Below, one piece after another: positions 45,060 to 53,646 of a DNA stretch of 64,000 nt; positions within the stretch are counted from its first letter, which is position 1; every line of letters starts with the position of its first letter. The stretch covers positions 36,580 to 100,579 of the forward strand of contig JADGOE010000002.1 of assembly GCA_017883135.1 (NCBI GenBank), written 5' to 3'. A program made the translations under genes and the position numbers. The notes beneath the pieces are model-generated. The model had not been told where the DNA came from. It did not search any database and saw only the letters and a list, made by a program, of their open reading frames with translations. Source of the stretch: Acidimicrobiales bacterium. Its GTDB lineage: Bacteria > Actinomycetota > Acidimicrobiia > Acidimicrobiales > RAAP-2.

Positions 45060-46507
45060 AGCCCGGATGGGAGATGGTGATCGGGCTCGAGGTGCACTGC
45101 GAGCTGAAGACGGCCACCAAGCTGTTCTGCGGATGTCCCAACATGTTCGGGGACGAGGCCAACACCAACGTGTGCCCGGTGTGCCTGGGCCTTCCGGGCT
45201 CGCTCCCGGTGCTCAACCAGAAGGCGGTCGAGCTGGCGATGGCCATCGGCACCGCCCTCAACTGCGAGATCCTGCCCTCGACCTTCCACCGGAAGAACTA
45301 CTTCTACCCCGACCAGGCCAAGGACTACCAGATCAGCCAGTACGACGAGCCGATCAACGTGAACGGACACCTCGACCTCCCCGACGGGTCGCGGGTGGGC
45401 ATCGAACGGGCCCACATGGAAGAGGACACCGGAAAGACGAGCCATGCCGGCTCCTCCGGTCGGATCCACGGGTCCGACTACTCGTTGGTCGACTACAACC
45501 GGTCCGGGGTGCCGCTGGTCGAGATCGTGAGCGCCCCCGACATGCGCTCGTCAGCCCAGGCCCGCGCGTATGCCGGCGAACTGCGAGCGGTGCTGGTCGC
45601 CTCCGGCGCGTCCGACGGCAAGATGGAGGAAGGGTCGATGCGGGTCGACGCCAACGTGTCGGTCCGCCGCTCGGTCGACGATCCCTTCGGCACCCGGTGC
45701 GAGATCAAGAACCTCAACTCGGTGCGCTCGCTGGGACGGGCCATCGAGTACGAGGCGGACCGCCAGATCGCCCTCATCGAGGCCGGCGAGGTCGTGGTGC
45801 AGCAGACCCGACACTGGGACGAGGATGCGGGCCGCACCGTGACCCTGCGCTCGAAGGAGGACGCCTACGACTACCGGTACTTCCTCGAGCCGGACCTGGT
45901 CCCCCTGGTGCCGGACGCCGAATGGATCGATGCGGTGGCCGACACCCTGGGGATGATGCCGGCGGTGCGCCGGGCCCGCCTGGTCAGGCTGCTCGAGGAG
46001 TCCGGCGGCGCGTCCGAGTCCCAGCTGGACCAGGTGGCGACCGTGGTCGACCTCAGACTGGACGACCTGGTGGTGTCCGCTGTGGCCGGAGGGGTGTCGT
46101 CGGGGCTGGCCCTGGCCCGCACGGCCAACGAGGCGGCCAACGATGCCGACGCGGCCCGCCGCCTCGACCCCGCCGCCTACCTGGCCCTGTTGACCATGGA
46201 GGCCGCCGGCACCGTGAGCGCCACCCAGGCCAAGGCGGTGCTGGCCGACCTGCTGGTGCGGGGAGGGGGCGATCCGGCAGCGATGGCCAAGGCCAAGGGC
46301 TTCGAGGCCATGTCCGAGGACTCGCTGGCGTCGACCGTGGCCGAGGTGGTGGTCGCCCATCCCGACGAGTGGGGCCGGTACTGCGAAGGCGGGGAGAAGG
46401 GTGACAAGCTGGCCGGCTTCTTCACCGGCCTGGTCATGAAGGCCACCCGCGGTCAGGCCAACGGCAAGGCCGTGGCAACCGAGCTGCAGCGCCTACGCGG
46501 CGGCTGA
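45056..46507 (+). CDS. gatB: Asp-tRNA(Asn)/Glu-tRNA(Gln) amidotransferase subunit B
   Basis: [76 protein letters not shown]. Confidence 0.96.
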   Translation: MKPGWEMVIGLEVHCELKTATKLFCGCPNMFGDEANTNVCPVCLGLPGSLPVLNQKAVELAMAIGTALNCEILPSTFHRKNYFYPDQAKDYQISQYDEPINVNGHLDLPDGSRVGIERAHMEEDTGKTSHAGSSGRIHGSDYSLVDYNRSGVPLVEIVSAPDMRSSAQARAYAGELRAVLVASGASDGKMEEGSMRVDANVSVRRSVDDPFGTRCEIKNLNSVRSLGRAIEYEADRQIALIEAGEVVVQQTRHWDEDAGRTVTLRSKEDAYDYRYFLEPDLVPLVPDAEWIDAVADTLGMMPAVRRARLVRLLEESGGASESQLDQVATVVDLRLDDLVVSAVAGGVSSGLALARTANEAANDADAARRLDPAAYLALLTMEAAGTVSATQAKAVLADLLVRGGGDPAAMAKAKGFEAMSEDSLASTVAEVVVAHPDEWGRYCEGGEKGDKLAGFFTGLVMKATRGQANGKAVATELQRLRGG

Positions 46508-47695
46508 CCAGAGGGGGAGGCCCCCCAGGAGGTCGAGGGCCTGGGGGGGCCCGCCGGCGGCGAGGTAGGGCCCAGAGGGCAGCCAGCCGAGGCGGGTGAT
46601 GTAGACGGGCCGGGGCGGGACGTCGACCTTGGGTGCGAGCGAGCGCCGGGGGCTGTAGAGCATCCACACGCCGCTCGAGTCCACGAAGATCGACGCCTCG
46701 CCGGGACCGTCCCCCTGGGCGTTGGTGCCGAGGAGGGGCAGGGCGGAGGTGTCGGCGCAGGGGCCCTGGGGCTCGGCACACCGGGCCGCCCCGACGCCGT
46801 AGGCCGGCTGATTGAACCAATTGCCCGAGTAGAGGACCCAGTAGGTGCCGCCAGCCCGCACCATGTCGGGGGCTTCGACGATGGTTCCCTGCCAGGGCTC
46901 GTCGGGGTGCATGAGAACGGCCGGCCGGCCGGTGAGGCTGAGCCCGTCGGCGGCCAGGGGCTGGGACCACAGCTCGGTGGGGGTGGCGGCCCCTGCGATG
47001 TTCTGGTCCGACTTCCACAGCATCCAGTTGGTGCCGTCGGCATCGGTGAACACCCGGGGGTCGATATCGCCGCCCAGGTCGAGCTGGCAGATGAACGGGT
47101 CCGCTGCCGGGGTGAAGGGGCCGGTGGGGGAGGGTCCCACCGCGCTGCCGATGCACTGGGCCGACGGGCTGGTGCCCTTGACCATGGCGGTGAAGTACAG
47201 CACGTAGCCCGACCCGAAGCGGTGGATGTCCGGGGCCCACGTGAATCCCGGAACCGCCCAGTCGGGGAGGTGCGGCAGGGCGTCGGTCACCGGGGCCCAG
47301 GTGGTGAAGTCGGTGCTGGAGGCCACCGGGACGTTGAGCGCGGGAGGGCCCCCCAGGCCGCTGGTGTACATGAAGTAGCGGCCTTCGGTGGCGTAGAGCA
47401 GCGGGTCCGACTGGTTCTGGCCCGAGTCGACAAGCAAGCCCGGTGAGGCGGGCCCGGGGTTCGAGGGAGGATGGAGGGCGGCCGCCGCAAGTACCGACGG
47501 GGCGGGCGTGGTCGGGCGGCCGGCGGCGCTGGCCCGGGCGGGGAGCGAGCCGGCCCCCGACGAAGCTGCCACTGCGCCCACCGCCACCGCGATCGCAACC
47601 GCAACCGCAACGGCGATCGCGAGGACCGCCAGCCGATGGTTCGGTCGTCCGAACTCCCTTCCCTCGGCACGGTGCCGGTTGAAGCTGCTGCTCAT
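46493..47695 (-). CDS. secreted/anchored glycoside hydrolase family 43-like protein
   Basis: N-terminal Ala/Val TM segment; DPLLYATEGRYFMYTSG, PGFTWAPDIHRFGSGYVLYFTA, GGDIDPRVFTDADGTNWMLWKSD, IVEAPDMVRAGGTYWVLYSG. Confidence 0.9.
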   Translation of the reverse strand: MSSSFNRHRAEGREFGRPNHRLAVLAIAVAVAVAIAVAVGAVAASSGAGSLPARASAAGRPTTPAPSVLAAAALHPPSNPGPASPGLLVDSGQNQSDPLLYATEGRYFMYTSGLGGPPALNVPVASSTDFTTWAPVTDALPHLPDWAVPGFTWAPDIHRFGSGYVLYFTAMVKGTSPSAQCIGSAVGPSPTGPFTPAADPFICQLDLGGDIDPRVFTDADGTNWMLWKSDQNIAGAATPTELWSQPLAADGLSLTGRPAVLMHPDEPWQGTIVEAPDMVRAGGTYWVLYSGNWFNQPAYGVGAARCAEPQGPCADTSALPLLGTNAQGDGPGEASIFVDSSGVWMLYSPRRSLAPKVDVPPRPVYITRLGWLPSGPYLAAGGPPQALDLLGGLPLWSAAA

Positions 47696-48229
47696 GCGGG
47701 CGAGTGCCCCCTTGGCGTGTTGTCGAGGAGCACCGGCCCGCCTCGCTGCTCGTGGCGAACAGCAACGCTACCGCCCTTCGGCGCCACCGGTGAGGACTTG
47801 CTGGGGAAGACCGGTGGACATCCGCGGGGGAACTGGGGACGGATGGAGAAATGTTGAGGAAAAGGTAGGGATTTCGCGGCGCGCTCTTGACCCCGGTCAG
47901 GCGGTCGATCACAGTGTCAATTGTTCGGTAGCTGAAGCTCCATCGAGTTCGGAGACGAGGTCCGGAGGAAGGGTCGCAAGGCCACTCCTGAGGTCCGAGT
48001 CGAAGGCGCGGTGGGACCGTAGGCGACCGGCATGGTGGTCCGGCGACGGGCCGGAGCACCCTCTCGGGGGAGCATCGGTTCGGTGCCTGCCGCAGGGTCG
48101 TCCGACACGACTCGGCGCGGGTGAGGCTGTGTCCGTCGAGTGCGTGGCCCCGAGGAGCTCGGGCGGCTTCGGTCGTTCGGTTACTCGGGGCTGCGTCGCG
48201 TCCGGGCCGAAGTCGGTCGTGGCGACGGC

Positions 48230-49144
48230 TCAGTGGCGGTGGGCCGTTCCACCCGTCGGCGGGGTGGCTTCCATGCGGCACGGGTCCTGATCGTCGTTGC
48301 ACCGCTCGCACTCGAGCTCGAGGGTGCTGTGGGCGATGGAGAACGGCCCGGCGATGGCCGTCTTCACCTGGTCGCCGACCACCTGGGCCTCCTCCAGCGT
48401 GGGGTGGCCGGTCAGGACCAGGTGGGCAGAGAGCACCCGCATCTCACTGGACAGGCTCCAGACATGGAGATCATGGACCTCGCCGACCCCGTCAACGGCT
48501 GCCATGGTGGCTGTGAGCTCGGGGAGGTCCACATCGGACGGGGTCGACTCGAGGAGGACGGCGACGCTGTCTTTGAACACTCCGGATGCCTGGTAGACGA
48601 TGATCGCCGCCACCGCCAGCGCGGACGCCGGGTCGAGCCAGGTGGAGGAGGGCACGAACAGAAGGGCCACGGCCGCGACGATGACCGCCAGCGACGCCAA
48701 CGCGTCGCCCACCATGTGCAGCAGTGCCGAGCGCATGTTGAGATCGTTGGACCGGTCGCGGAGCACCAGGGCAGCCAGCCCATTGACCACCAGGCCGAAG
48801 GATGCGACCACCACCACGATGCCGGCCCGGACGTGTTCGGGATGTCCGAAGCGATGGATGCTGGCGACAACGATGAGCACGGTCACCATGGCGATGAGCG
48901 CGGCGTTCGCCAGGGCGGCCAAAATGGTGGCCCGATGGTTCCCGAACGAACGGGCGGCACTCGGCGGCTGCAGCGCCAGCCTGACGGCGACCAGCGAGAG
49001 GGCCAGGGCGCCGACATCGGTGAGGTTGTGGCCCGCATCTGCCAGCAGGCCCGACGAGTGGGCCACCGTGGCGAACACCACCTGGGCGACCACCAGCCCG
49101 GCGTTCATTGCGAGGCTGAAGGCGAGTCGTCGAGTTCTGGTCAT
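48230..49144 (-). CDS. cation diffusion facilitator (CDF) transporter
   Basis: LLADAGHNLTDVGALALSLVAV (HxxxD), LLHMVGDALASLAVI, C-terminal GEVHDLHVWSLSSEMRVLSAHLVL. Confidence 0.94.
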   Translation of the reverse strand: MTRTRRLAFSLAMNAGLVVAQVVFATVAHSSGLLADAGHNLTDVGALALSLVAVRLALQPPSAARSFGNHRATILAALANAALIAMVTVLIVVASIHRFGHPEHVRAGIVVVVASFGLVVNGLAALVLRDRSNDLNMRSALLHMVGDALASLAVIVAAVALLFVPSSTWLDPASALAVAAIIVYQASGVFKDSVAVLLESTPSDVDLPELTATMAAVDGVGEVHDLHVWSLSSEMRVLSAHLVLTGHPTLEEAQVVGDQVKTAIAGPFSIAHSTLELECERCNDDQDPCRMEATPPTGGTAHRH

Positions 49145-49172
49145 GGGCAACCGTCCCGGCCAGCCTACCGGC

Positions 49173-49194
49173 GCCGACCCCGTGCCCGATAGCC
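49173..49194. repeat. 22-bp direct repeat copy 1 (GCCGACCCCGTGCCCGATAGCC), candidate island boundary
   Basis: Exact match to 51974-51995. Confidence 0.85.
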
Positions 49195-49242
49195 GGTAGT
49201 GAGTCAGTTTGACTTCGTCAGGCACGGACGTAGGTTTTGACC

Positions 49243-49431
49243 ATGAAGATCACCAAGAAGCAGGTTGCTCAGGTGGTCGGAGCGGGAGCGGTCGGCATCT
49301 TGGGGGCTTGGGCCATCAAGGAAGTCGCTGGCCGCGCCGTCGAGCAGAGCATCGTCGGCGCCATCCTCCTGATGGTTGCCCACGAAGCCCTCAACGCCCC
49401 CGTCTCCAACTGGGTCTACGACCAGATCTGA
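49243..49431 (+). CDS. small putative membrane protein, unknown function
   Basis: MKITKKQVAQVVGAGAVGILGAWAIKEVAGRAVEQSIVGAILLMVAHEALNAPVSNWVYDQI; promoter TTGACT-16-TAGGTT-N6-ATG. Confidence 0.65.
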   Translation: MKITKKQVAQVVGAGAVGILGAWAIKEVAGRAVEQSIVGAILLMVAHEALNAPVSNWVYDQI

Positions 49432-49595
49432 CTGCCCACAATTTCAAGGCCGACCATCACCGTGCCGATGGCATTGGGTAGATACGTTTACGCGGATAGA
49501 GCAACCAGGGAGACAAGAACCTCAGGAGATGCGTAGACTGACTGTTGCGCTTACAACGAATCACGATGGTGTGATTCGATGAAGGGACTTGCACG

Positions 49596-49805
49596 ATGAC
49601 CACGCTGACCGCAAAGACGATCCAACAGGAACCGCTGGTTCTGGATGATCTGTCCAAGTACCGAGGTAGTTGGGTCGCAATCCGTGATGGCCACGTGATT
49701 GACAGTGGGCTGGATCCCGTCGAGCTGCGGGATCGTGAGAACGTGAAGGAAAGCGACGTGTTCCTTCTGGTTCCGAGCGAGCAAGCCAGCACACTCTTCC
49801 TGTAG
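49596..49805 (+). CDS. DUF5678-like small protein
   Basis: LVLDDLSKYRGSWVAIRDGHVIDSGLDPVELRD resembles the YRGxWVAxxDGxVIxSG pattern; upstream inverted repeat CGAATCAC-N6-GTGATTCG. Confidence 0.6.
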   Translation: MTTLTAKTIQQEPLVLDDLSKYRGSWVAIRDGHVIDSGLDPVELRDRENVKESDVFLLVPSEQASTLFL

Positions 49806-49810
49806 TCCTC

Positions 49811-50278
49811 GTGCCAGCAGCCCAACCGTTCTGCATCCCCTACCGATCACTGGTTGACGGGGATACTCAGCGGCCGTACCTCTGGATGATGGTTACAGGA
49901 CCATCGGGCCGCAGCGGTTCGGTGTCGGGAATCGTGGATTCCGGTGCCGACTCCACATCACTTCCGTTTGGTTATGCCTCGCTGCTTGGATACACGACAG
50001 CGACCCTCCAGGACCGACCTTTTGTCCAGGCGGGAGGGACGGGGATGGCCTCGTTGGCACTGGAGCCATGCACCATGCACGTGCCGGAGATTCCTGGCAC
50101 TGTGATCGAGTTCTACCCGCAGTTCATCCAAGGGTCACAGATGGTCCTTTGGAGACGGCAGGACTTCATGAAGCACTTCGACGTAACCATTCGGGAGTCA
50201 GCACAATCCTTCACGGTCACCGCCGTGGACCCCAATGCGCCGGAAGCCGCAACTCCTGGGTTTACACCGGTCCCCTAG
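49811..50278 (+). CDS. retropepsin-like aspartic protease domain protein
   Basis: SVSGIVDSGADSTSLPFGYASLLGY (DSGA catalytic-type motif), immediately follows the DUF5678-like gene. Confidence 0.65.
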   Translation: MPAAQPFCIPYRSLVDGDTQRPYLWMMVTGPSGRSGSVSGIVDSGADSTSLPFGYASLLGYTTATLQDRPFVQAGGTGMASLALEPCTMHVPEIPGTVIEFYPQFIQGSQMVLWRRQDFMKHFDVTIRESAQSFTVTAVDPNAPEAATPGFTPVP

Positions 50279-50625
50279 TCCAGCAACCCGGCGATCTCCC
50301 ACACTGATCACACGTGGTCGGCAACACCTGCGGCCATGGCCGGCGTCGTCGGCTTGCCGAACTTCTTGGTCAGCGTCTGGTGGGGGCGGACGAAGTTATA
50401 GGGCATGTAGTGGAGGCTCACCGCGTGGGCCAGGTTCTCCACATTCTTTGAGAACCCCTTCGTCAGCCGGGTGAACCGGCACATCCCCATCCGCATCCCG
50501 ATGGTTCTGCCGCTCGACGTAGCTGGTAGAGATTCGGTCGGTGTCACCGGCGATGATCTCGATGTCGATACCGGTGCACGCGGGCGGGCTGTAGGTACGG
50601 GCCGGGCTGCCGGTATTAGGTCAGA
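50275..50625 (-). pseudogene. IS1-like transposase remnant, 5'-truncated, with a frameshift and a nonsense codon
   Basis: RTYSPPACTGIDIEIIAGDTDRISTSYVERQN / (frameshift) / TIGMRMGMCRFTRLTKGFSKNVENLAHAVSLHYMPYNFVRPHQTL...TPAMAAGVADHV*SVWEIAGLLD*. Confidence 0.75.
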
Positions 50626-50704
50626 TCCAGCAAGTCCGGTGCGACAGGGGACTGAGTAGAGCGGTAGGTCGATACTGCCCTATTTGCACCCCGGCACGCC
50701 CTGC

Positions 50705-51172
50705 CTACCTCTTCTGACCCATCGCTGAACTCGCGGCACCGACGAGATTGGCAGCTGCTCGCAGGAGCTTGCGCACTTGTGGTGTCTCGAGCAGAGTCGC
50801 TCCATAGTGGGACGCATCCTTCAGATCGAGTGCCGTGGCGACTGCACCGGCGGCCTCGCGTGCGCGACGCGAACGGACCGTTTCGTCCCCATCTCCGAAG
50901 CGCACTGTCGCCACTAGTCCAATCGCATCCCGATGGTTCTGCCCTCTAGACCGCTCGCCGAGTAGTCGACAGCACAGAGCATCGCTTGCCGCAATAGAAG
51001 CGAGCACCGCCAACCCTGCTGCGACGTGGTTGTAGTCGTAGTCGTCCGGGCGTCCCGTGTCCGACATCACAGTCCGGGCCACCTCCAAGTAGGCCTGTGC
51101 CTGCCGATAGCGGGCCCGAGCCTCCTCGGCCGTGCAGGGTCGGCGACGCGACGTGGACACCCGGGGGCTCAC
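50705..51172 (-). CDS. HEPN-like domain protein (candidate toxin)
   Basis: LASIAASDALCCRLLGERSRGQNHRDAIGLV contains R-x5-H (RSRGQNH); next to an MNT-type nucleotidyltransferase gene. Confidence 0.65.
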   Translation of the reverse strand: MSPRVSTSRRRPCTAEEARARYRQAQAYLEVARTVMSDTGRPDDYDYNHVAAGLAVLASIAASDALCCRLLGERSRGQNHRDAIGLVATVRFGDGDETVRSRRAREAAGAVATALDLKDASHYGATLLETPQVRKLLRAAANLVGAASSAMGQKR

Positions 51173-51200
51173 GACACGCGCCGGGAAGTGCGTGGGCGGT

Positions 51201-51827
51201 TCATGCTGAGGCCTCGAAGAGATCCGCCACTGGGGCGCCGTAGAGCATGATGCCGTCGTTCTCGATTTCGCTGATCAGATCTTCTTTGCTCGCTGCGTAG
51301 CGTCGGAGCGACTGCACGGACCAATCGAGGACATGAAGGTGGTTGCCGGTCCAACCTCGCACCTGGGTGCGTAGCTCGAGCGCCTGGGGTACCCAGCATC
51401 GCCGGCGCACACCGGAAGTCATTGTCGGTCGCACGAGCAGAATGTCGATGTCACTTTCCGCATCTCCATCGAGCCGGGCCGCAGAGCCGAAGAGGAGACT
51501 CGACACCGGCGTGGGATCCCAGAAAGCCAGGGTTTCCCTGAGGCGCTTCAGGAGGACATCGTTTGCATCAAGGGCGGCACGGACAGCTGGGAAGAGGACG
51601 TGGTGGTGGTTGAGCGAGTACAGGGTCCTCCCGCCAAGCTCCTCACGAGCGCAGAGGCCGTGGTGAGAAATTCGTTCCAGGGCTCTGCGTACGCCAGCCG
51701 GCGTGCCGAGTGCGGTGGTTCGGCTCACCTGGGCCGCCGAGGCAGGCTGCGATCGTCCGTCGAGTGCGCGGAGAATCGGCATGGTCAGGCTTCCGGTCAA
51801 TGCGCGCCCCGGTTCAGTGAGATCCAC
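51201..51827 (-). CDS. MNT-type nucleotidyltransferase domain protein with N-terminal winged-helix-like region (candidate antitoxin)
   Basis: SSLLFGSAARLDGDAESDIDILLV (GSxARxxxxxxSDxD); GTG start with TTGTAT-17-TATCAT-N6-GTG. Confidence 0.78.
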   Translation of the reverse strand: MDLTEPGRALTGSLTMPILRALDGRSQPASAAQVSRTTALGTPAGVRRALERISHHGLCAREELGGRTLYSLNHHHVLFPAVRAALDANDVLLKRLRETLAFWDPTPVSSLLFGSAARLDGDAESDIDILLVRPTMTSGVRRRCWVPQALELRTQVRGWTGNHLHVLDWSVQSLRRYAASKEDLISEIENDGIMLYGAPVADLFEASA

Positions 51828-51973
51828 GTTGGTATGATACTCAAATATCAGTAATGATACAAGAGTATCCCAAGAGAGAGTCGATCGTCCGACGTGTCGG
51901 TTCGGTCGGCATGCGTGTGCGGCGGTGGTCTGGGTGGGGCGTCTCGCCCAGATCACCGGACTTCCCAACTGAG

Positions 51974-51995
51974 GCCGACCCCGTGCCCGATAGCC
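51974..51995. repeat. 22-bp direct repeat copy 2 (GCCGACCCCGTGCCCGATAGCC), candidate island boundary
   Basis: Exact match to 49173-49194. Confidence 0.85.
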
Positions 51996-52002
51996 TGCTC
52001 CG

Positions 52003-52554
52003 GTGACCTTCTTGCCGTCGACGGTGCGAGGGTGGGTGTTCACCACCCTCTTCGTGGGGGTCGTGGTGCTGATCGTCGCATTCGTACCTCTGACGGCTCG
52101 GCTGTTCGTGTGGCCGCCGACCGACCGGCCCACCACCGCCGATGCCGTGATCGCCCTGGGGGGCGACCCGGGGCAGCTCCGGGCCAAGCAGGCCGTCTCG
52201 CTGGCCCGGTCGGGCCATGCACCGGTGGCGGTGATCTCACTGGGTGGAGTACAGCCAGTCCCTTGCCCCCGGCCGGTAGCCCGCATCCGGATCATCTGCT
52301 TTCGGGCAGATCCCCTCAACACCCGGGGTGAGGCCGAGTACGTCGCCCTGCTTGCCGCCCAGCGCCACTGGCACCGGATCATCGTCGTCTCCGAGCGGAG
52401 CCAGGCCACCCGTGCCCGGCTGCTGTTCAAACGGTGCACCTCGGTCCAGCTGGAGATGGTCCCGGTCGTCGACCCCAGGGTCCGGCTCTTCTACGACGTG
52501 GCCTACGAGTGGGGGGCACTGGCCAAGGCAGAGCTGCTGGTTCGGTCGTGCTGA
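52003..52554 (+). CDS. YdcF/DUF218-like protein
   Basis: N-terminal TM, ADAVIALGGDPGQLRAKQAVSLARSGHAPVAVIS, NTRGEAEYVALLAAQRHWHRIIVVSERSQATRARLLFKRC. Confidence 0.85.
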   Translation: MTFLPSTVRGWVFTTLFVGVVVLIVAFVPLTARLFVWPPTDRPTTADAVIALGGDPGQLRAKQAVSLARSGHAPVAVISLGGVQPVPCPRPVARIRIICFRADPLNTRGEAEYVALLAAQRHWHRIIVVSERSQATRARLLFKRCTSVQLEMVPVVDPRVRLFYDVAYEWGALAKAELLVRSC

Positions 52555-52730
52555 CCTGGGGCGGATCGAACCCGGATCCTCGGGCGCTCGCGTGCTCACG
52601 CTAGGGTGCCCGGCGTGAAGCGAGATGTCGGCTGTCGGCGGTTGCCCTGCGCTGCATCGGTCGTCGGCGGTCGGCTCGGCCCCCGGCGGACCCGCCGGGA
52701 CCGGCGCGAGCGGCGCGGGCGGACCGCCCG

Positions 52731-53642
52731 ATGATCTATGTGGTGACGGTCCACTGGCGCTCGCCGCAGTGGATCACCCCCCAGCTCGCCTACCTCCACC
52801 GCAATATCTCCGCGCCGTTCCGGGTGTTCGCCGACCTCAACAGGATCGAGGACCGCTCACTTTGGAAGGGGTTCGATCACGTGGAGGACCTGCGCGGTCC
52901 CCACGGCGAGAAGCTCAACGTGCTCGCCCGCATGGTGGCCGAGGAGGCCAAGCCGAGTGACACCATCATCTTCCTCGACAGCGACGCCTTCCCGATCAGA
53001 CCGCTCGACCGGTGGCTCGAGGACACCCTCGAGGTGCACCCCCTGATAGCCGTCCAGCGCCAGGAGAACTTCGGCGATCTGCGACCCCACCCGAGCTTCT
53101 GCGCGACGACGGTGGGCTTTTGGACCGACATCAGCGGCGACTGGAACCGTGACGTGTGGACCACACCGTCCGGCTTCGCCCTCGCAGACGCCGGCACCCA
53201 GGTGCTCAACGCACTGGAGGAACGGTCCGTCGACTGGCTCCCCCTGGTGCGGACCAACACCCACGACTCCCATCCGTTGTGGTTCGGCGTCTACGGGCAC
53301 TACATCTACCATCACGGTGCCGGATCGCGGAGGAAGTGGAGCGTCATCGACGACCAGAAGGTGTTCACCGACGCCAGCAAGTCGGACCCGAGCCTCGGGT
53401 CGCTGAGCACAAAGGTTCGCCAGGACCCCACCAGGTTGCTTCGCCTCCGGCCCCGCGACCTCGAGGTACTGCCGGCCGCGTCGGCTCGCACCGTCCGCCA
53501 GATCCGCAAGCGGCTGCTGCTGTCGGCCAACGAGCGCAAGTCCGACCGGGTGTTCGCCCGCCTGACCACCGACCCCACCTTCTATCGCCGGTTCGACGAT
53601 TCGTTTCCGGACCCGGCACCGCGGACCCCTGGCGGTCGCTGA
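52731..53642 (+). CDS. putative glycosyltransferase-like protein (GT-A-like DxD)
   Basis: YVVTVHWRSPQWITPQLAYLHRNI, DTIIFLDSDAFPIRPLDRWLE. Confidence 0.6.
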   Translation: MIYVVTVHWRSPQWITPQLAYLHRNISAPFRVFADLNRIEDRSLWKGFDHVEDLRGPHGEKLNVLARMVAEEAKPSDTIIFLDSDAFPIRPLDRWLEDTLEVHPLIAVQRQENFGDLRPHPSFCATTVGFWTDISGDWNRDVWTTPSGFALADAGTQVLNALEERSVDWLPLVRTNTHDSHPLWFGVYGHYIYHHGAGSRRKWSVIDDQKVFTDASKSDPSLGSLSTKVRQDPTRLLRLRPRDLEVLPAASARTVRQIRKRLLLSANERKSDRVFARLTTDPTFYRRFDDSFPDPAPRTPGGR

Positions 53643-53646
53643 GCGC

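Noticed and set aside
47696-48229. Plus-strand ORFs between GH43 and CDF genes
   Set aside because: No domain-like sequence, no start-site signals; treated as intergenic
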